The position numbers and the translations under genes are program-made. From positions 1 to 5,342 of the forward strand of contig JAHEHW010000159.1 of the NCBI GenBank assembly GCA_024639745.1: a DNA stretch of 5,342 nucleotides, in the 5' to 3' direction. Under the pieces are notes generated by a model. The model was given only the letters and a program-made list of their open reading frames with translations. It was not told the origin of the DNA and made no database searches. The DNA comes from Salaquimonas sp. Lineage in GTDB: Bacteria; Pseudomonadota; Alphaproteobacteria; Rhizobiales; Rhizobiaceae. How positions within the stretch are numbered: the stretch's first letter is position 1; each line of letters begins with the position of its first letter. Positions 5,000 to 5,342 of the stretch are shown here, piece after piece.

Positions 5000-5342
5000 C
5001 TACTCCGCCGGTTGCGGTTTGACGGATGTGACCTCGCCTTTTTCCTTCAGTTCCTCGACCCAGAGGCTGTGATGCTCCTTAGCCCAGTTCTCGTCGACTT
5101 CGCCGGAACCCATGGCGTCGAATGCGCCCTCCATACCGATGGAGCCAATATAGATATGAGCAAGGATAAGGCAGACCATCGCTACCGCGACAATGGCGTG
5201 CCAAATCGCGTTATATTGCTGCTCCTGGATAACCGTATAAGGCGGTTCCGGAAGGCCGATGGCAGCAGGAACATCGATGCCGATACCCGCCAACATGTTG
5301 AAGGTATCAGCGAAGAAGGTGTGCTCATACGGGAACAGCAGT
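5000..5342 (-). CDS. fdoI: Formate dehydrogenase gamma subunit (cytochrome b556), C-terminal part, 5' end outside window
   Basis: Membrane anchor of a respiratory formate dehydrogenase of the FdnI/FdoI type. In this family the subunit carries two b hemes and passes electrons from the iron-sulfur beta subunit to quinone. The frame is open to the right edge; about 113 C-terminal residues are visible, ending in TAG. Visible landmarks are FNMLAGIGIDVPA, then YNAIWHAIVA and ILAHIYIGSIGMEGAFDAMG, and a polar tail with NWAKEHHSLW. The two histidines in IWHAI and LAHIY are 14 residues apart, the spacing of the last two heme-ligand histidines (H155 and H169) of E. coli FdnI, so both are probably heme ligands in the final transmembrane helix. 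The short charged tail should be cytoplasmic. It is the first visible gene of the cluster; the catalytic alpha and beta subunits are expected beyond the right edge. Family identity is strong; the choice between fdnI, fdoI and other symbols is conventional. Confidence 0.93.
   Translation of the reverse strand, partial: LLFPYEHTFFADTFNMLAGIGIDVPAAIGLPEPPYTVIQEQQYNAIWHAIVAVAMVCLILAHIYIGSIGMEGAFDAMGSGEVDENWAKEHHSLWVEELKEKGEVTSVKPQPAE

Overview
Every gene I can support in this window lies on the minus strand, so it reads from right to left. It looks like one operon, or most of one, from a proteobacterium, most likely an alphaproteobacterium. The assignment rests on family recognition: a membrane-bound formate dehydrogenase gamma subunit followed by DUF6494, biotin/lipoate-ligase-like and DUF6352 proteins, a set I associate with alphaproteobacterial formate dehydrogenase loci. 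The DNA looks moderately GC-rich by eye. Genus cannot be decided from the window.

Layout in transcription order: (1) the C-terminal part of the formate dehydrogenase cytochrome b556 (gamma) subunit, running off the right edge; (2) 21 nt later, a secreted WD40 beta-propeller fused to a C-terminal class I cytochrome c; (3) after 57 nt containing a small inverted repeat, a 41-residue single-helix membrane protein; (4) a secreted trypsin-like serine protease with one PDZ domain (HtrA-like); (5) 14 nt later, a 62-residue DUF6494 protein; (6) overlapping it by 4 nt, a biotin/lipoate ligase-like protein; (7) overlapping that by 1 nt, a DUF6352 protein; (8) after 58 nt, the start of a single-helix membrane protein that runs off the left edge. 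No intergenic stretch exceeds 75 nt, and I see no convincing promoter, strong terminator, tRNA, rRNA, CRISPR array or mobile element.

The products fall into two groups. The exported or membrane group (FDH gamma, WD40-cytochrome c, the 41-residue protein, the HtrA-like protease and the left-edge membrane protein) would act at or outside the inner membrane, where the gamma subunit anchors the dehydrogenase and hands electrons to quinone. The cytoplasmic group (DUF6494, ligase-like, DUF6352) is translationally coupled and is most simply read as an assembly or maturation module for the dehydrogenase. That role is inferred from gene order only. The most interesting points are the propeller-cytochrome fusion directly behind the FDH gamma gene, the ligase-like protein that lacks recognisable catalytic motifs, and the small membrane protein.
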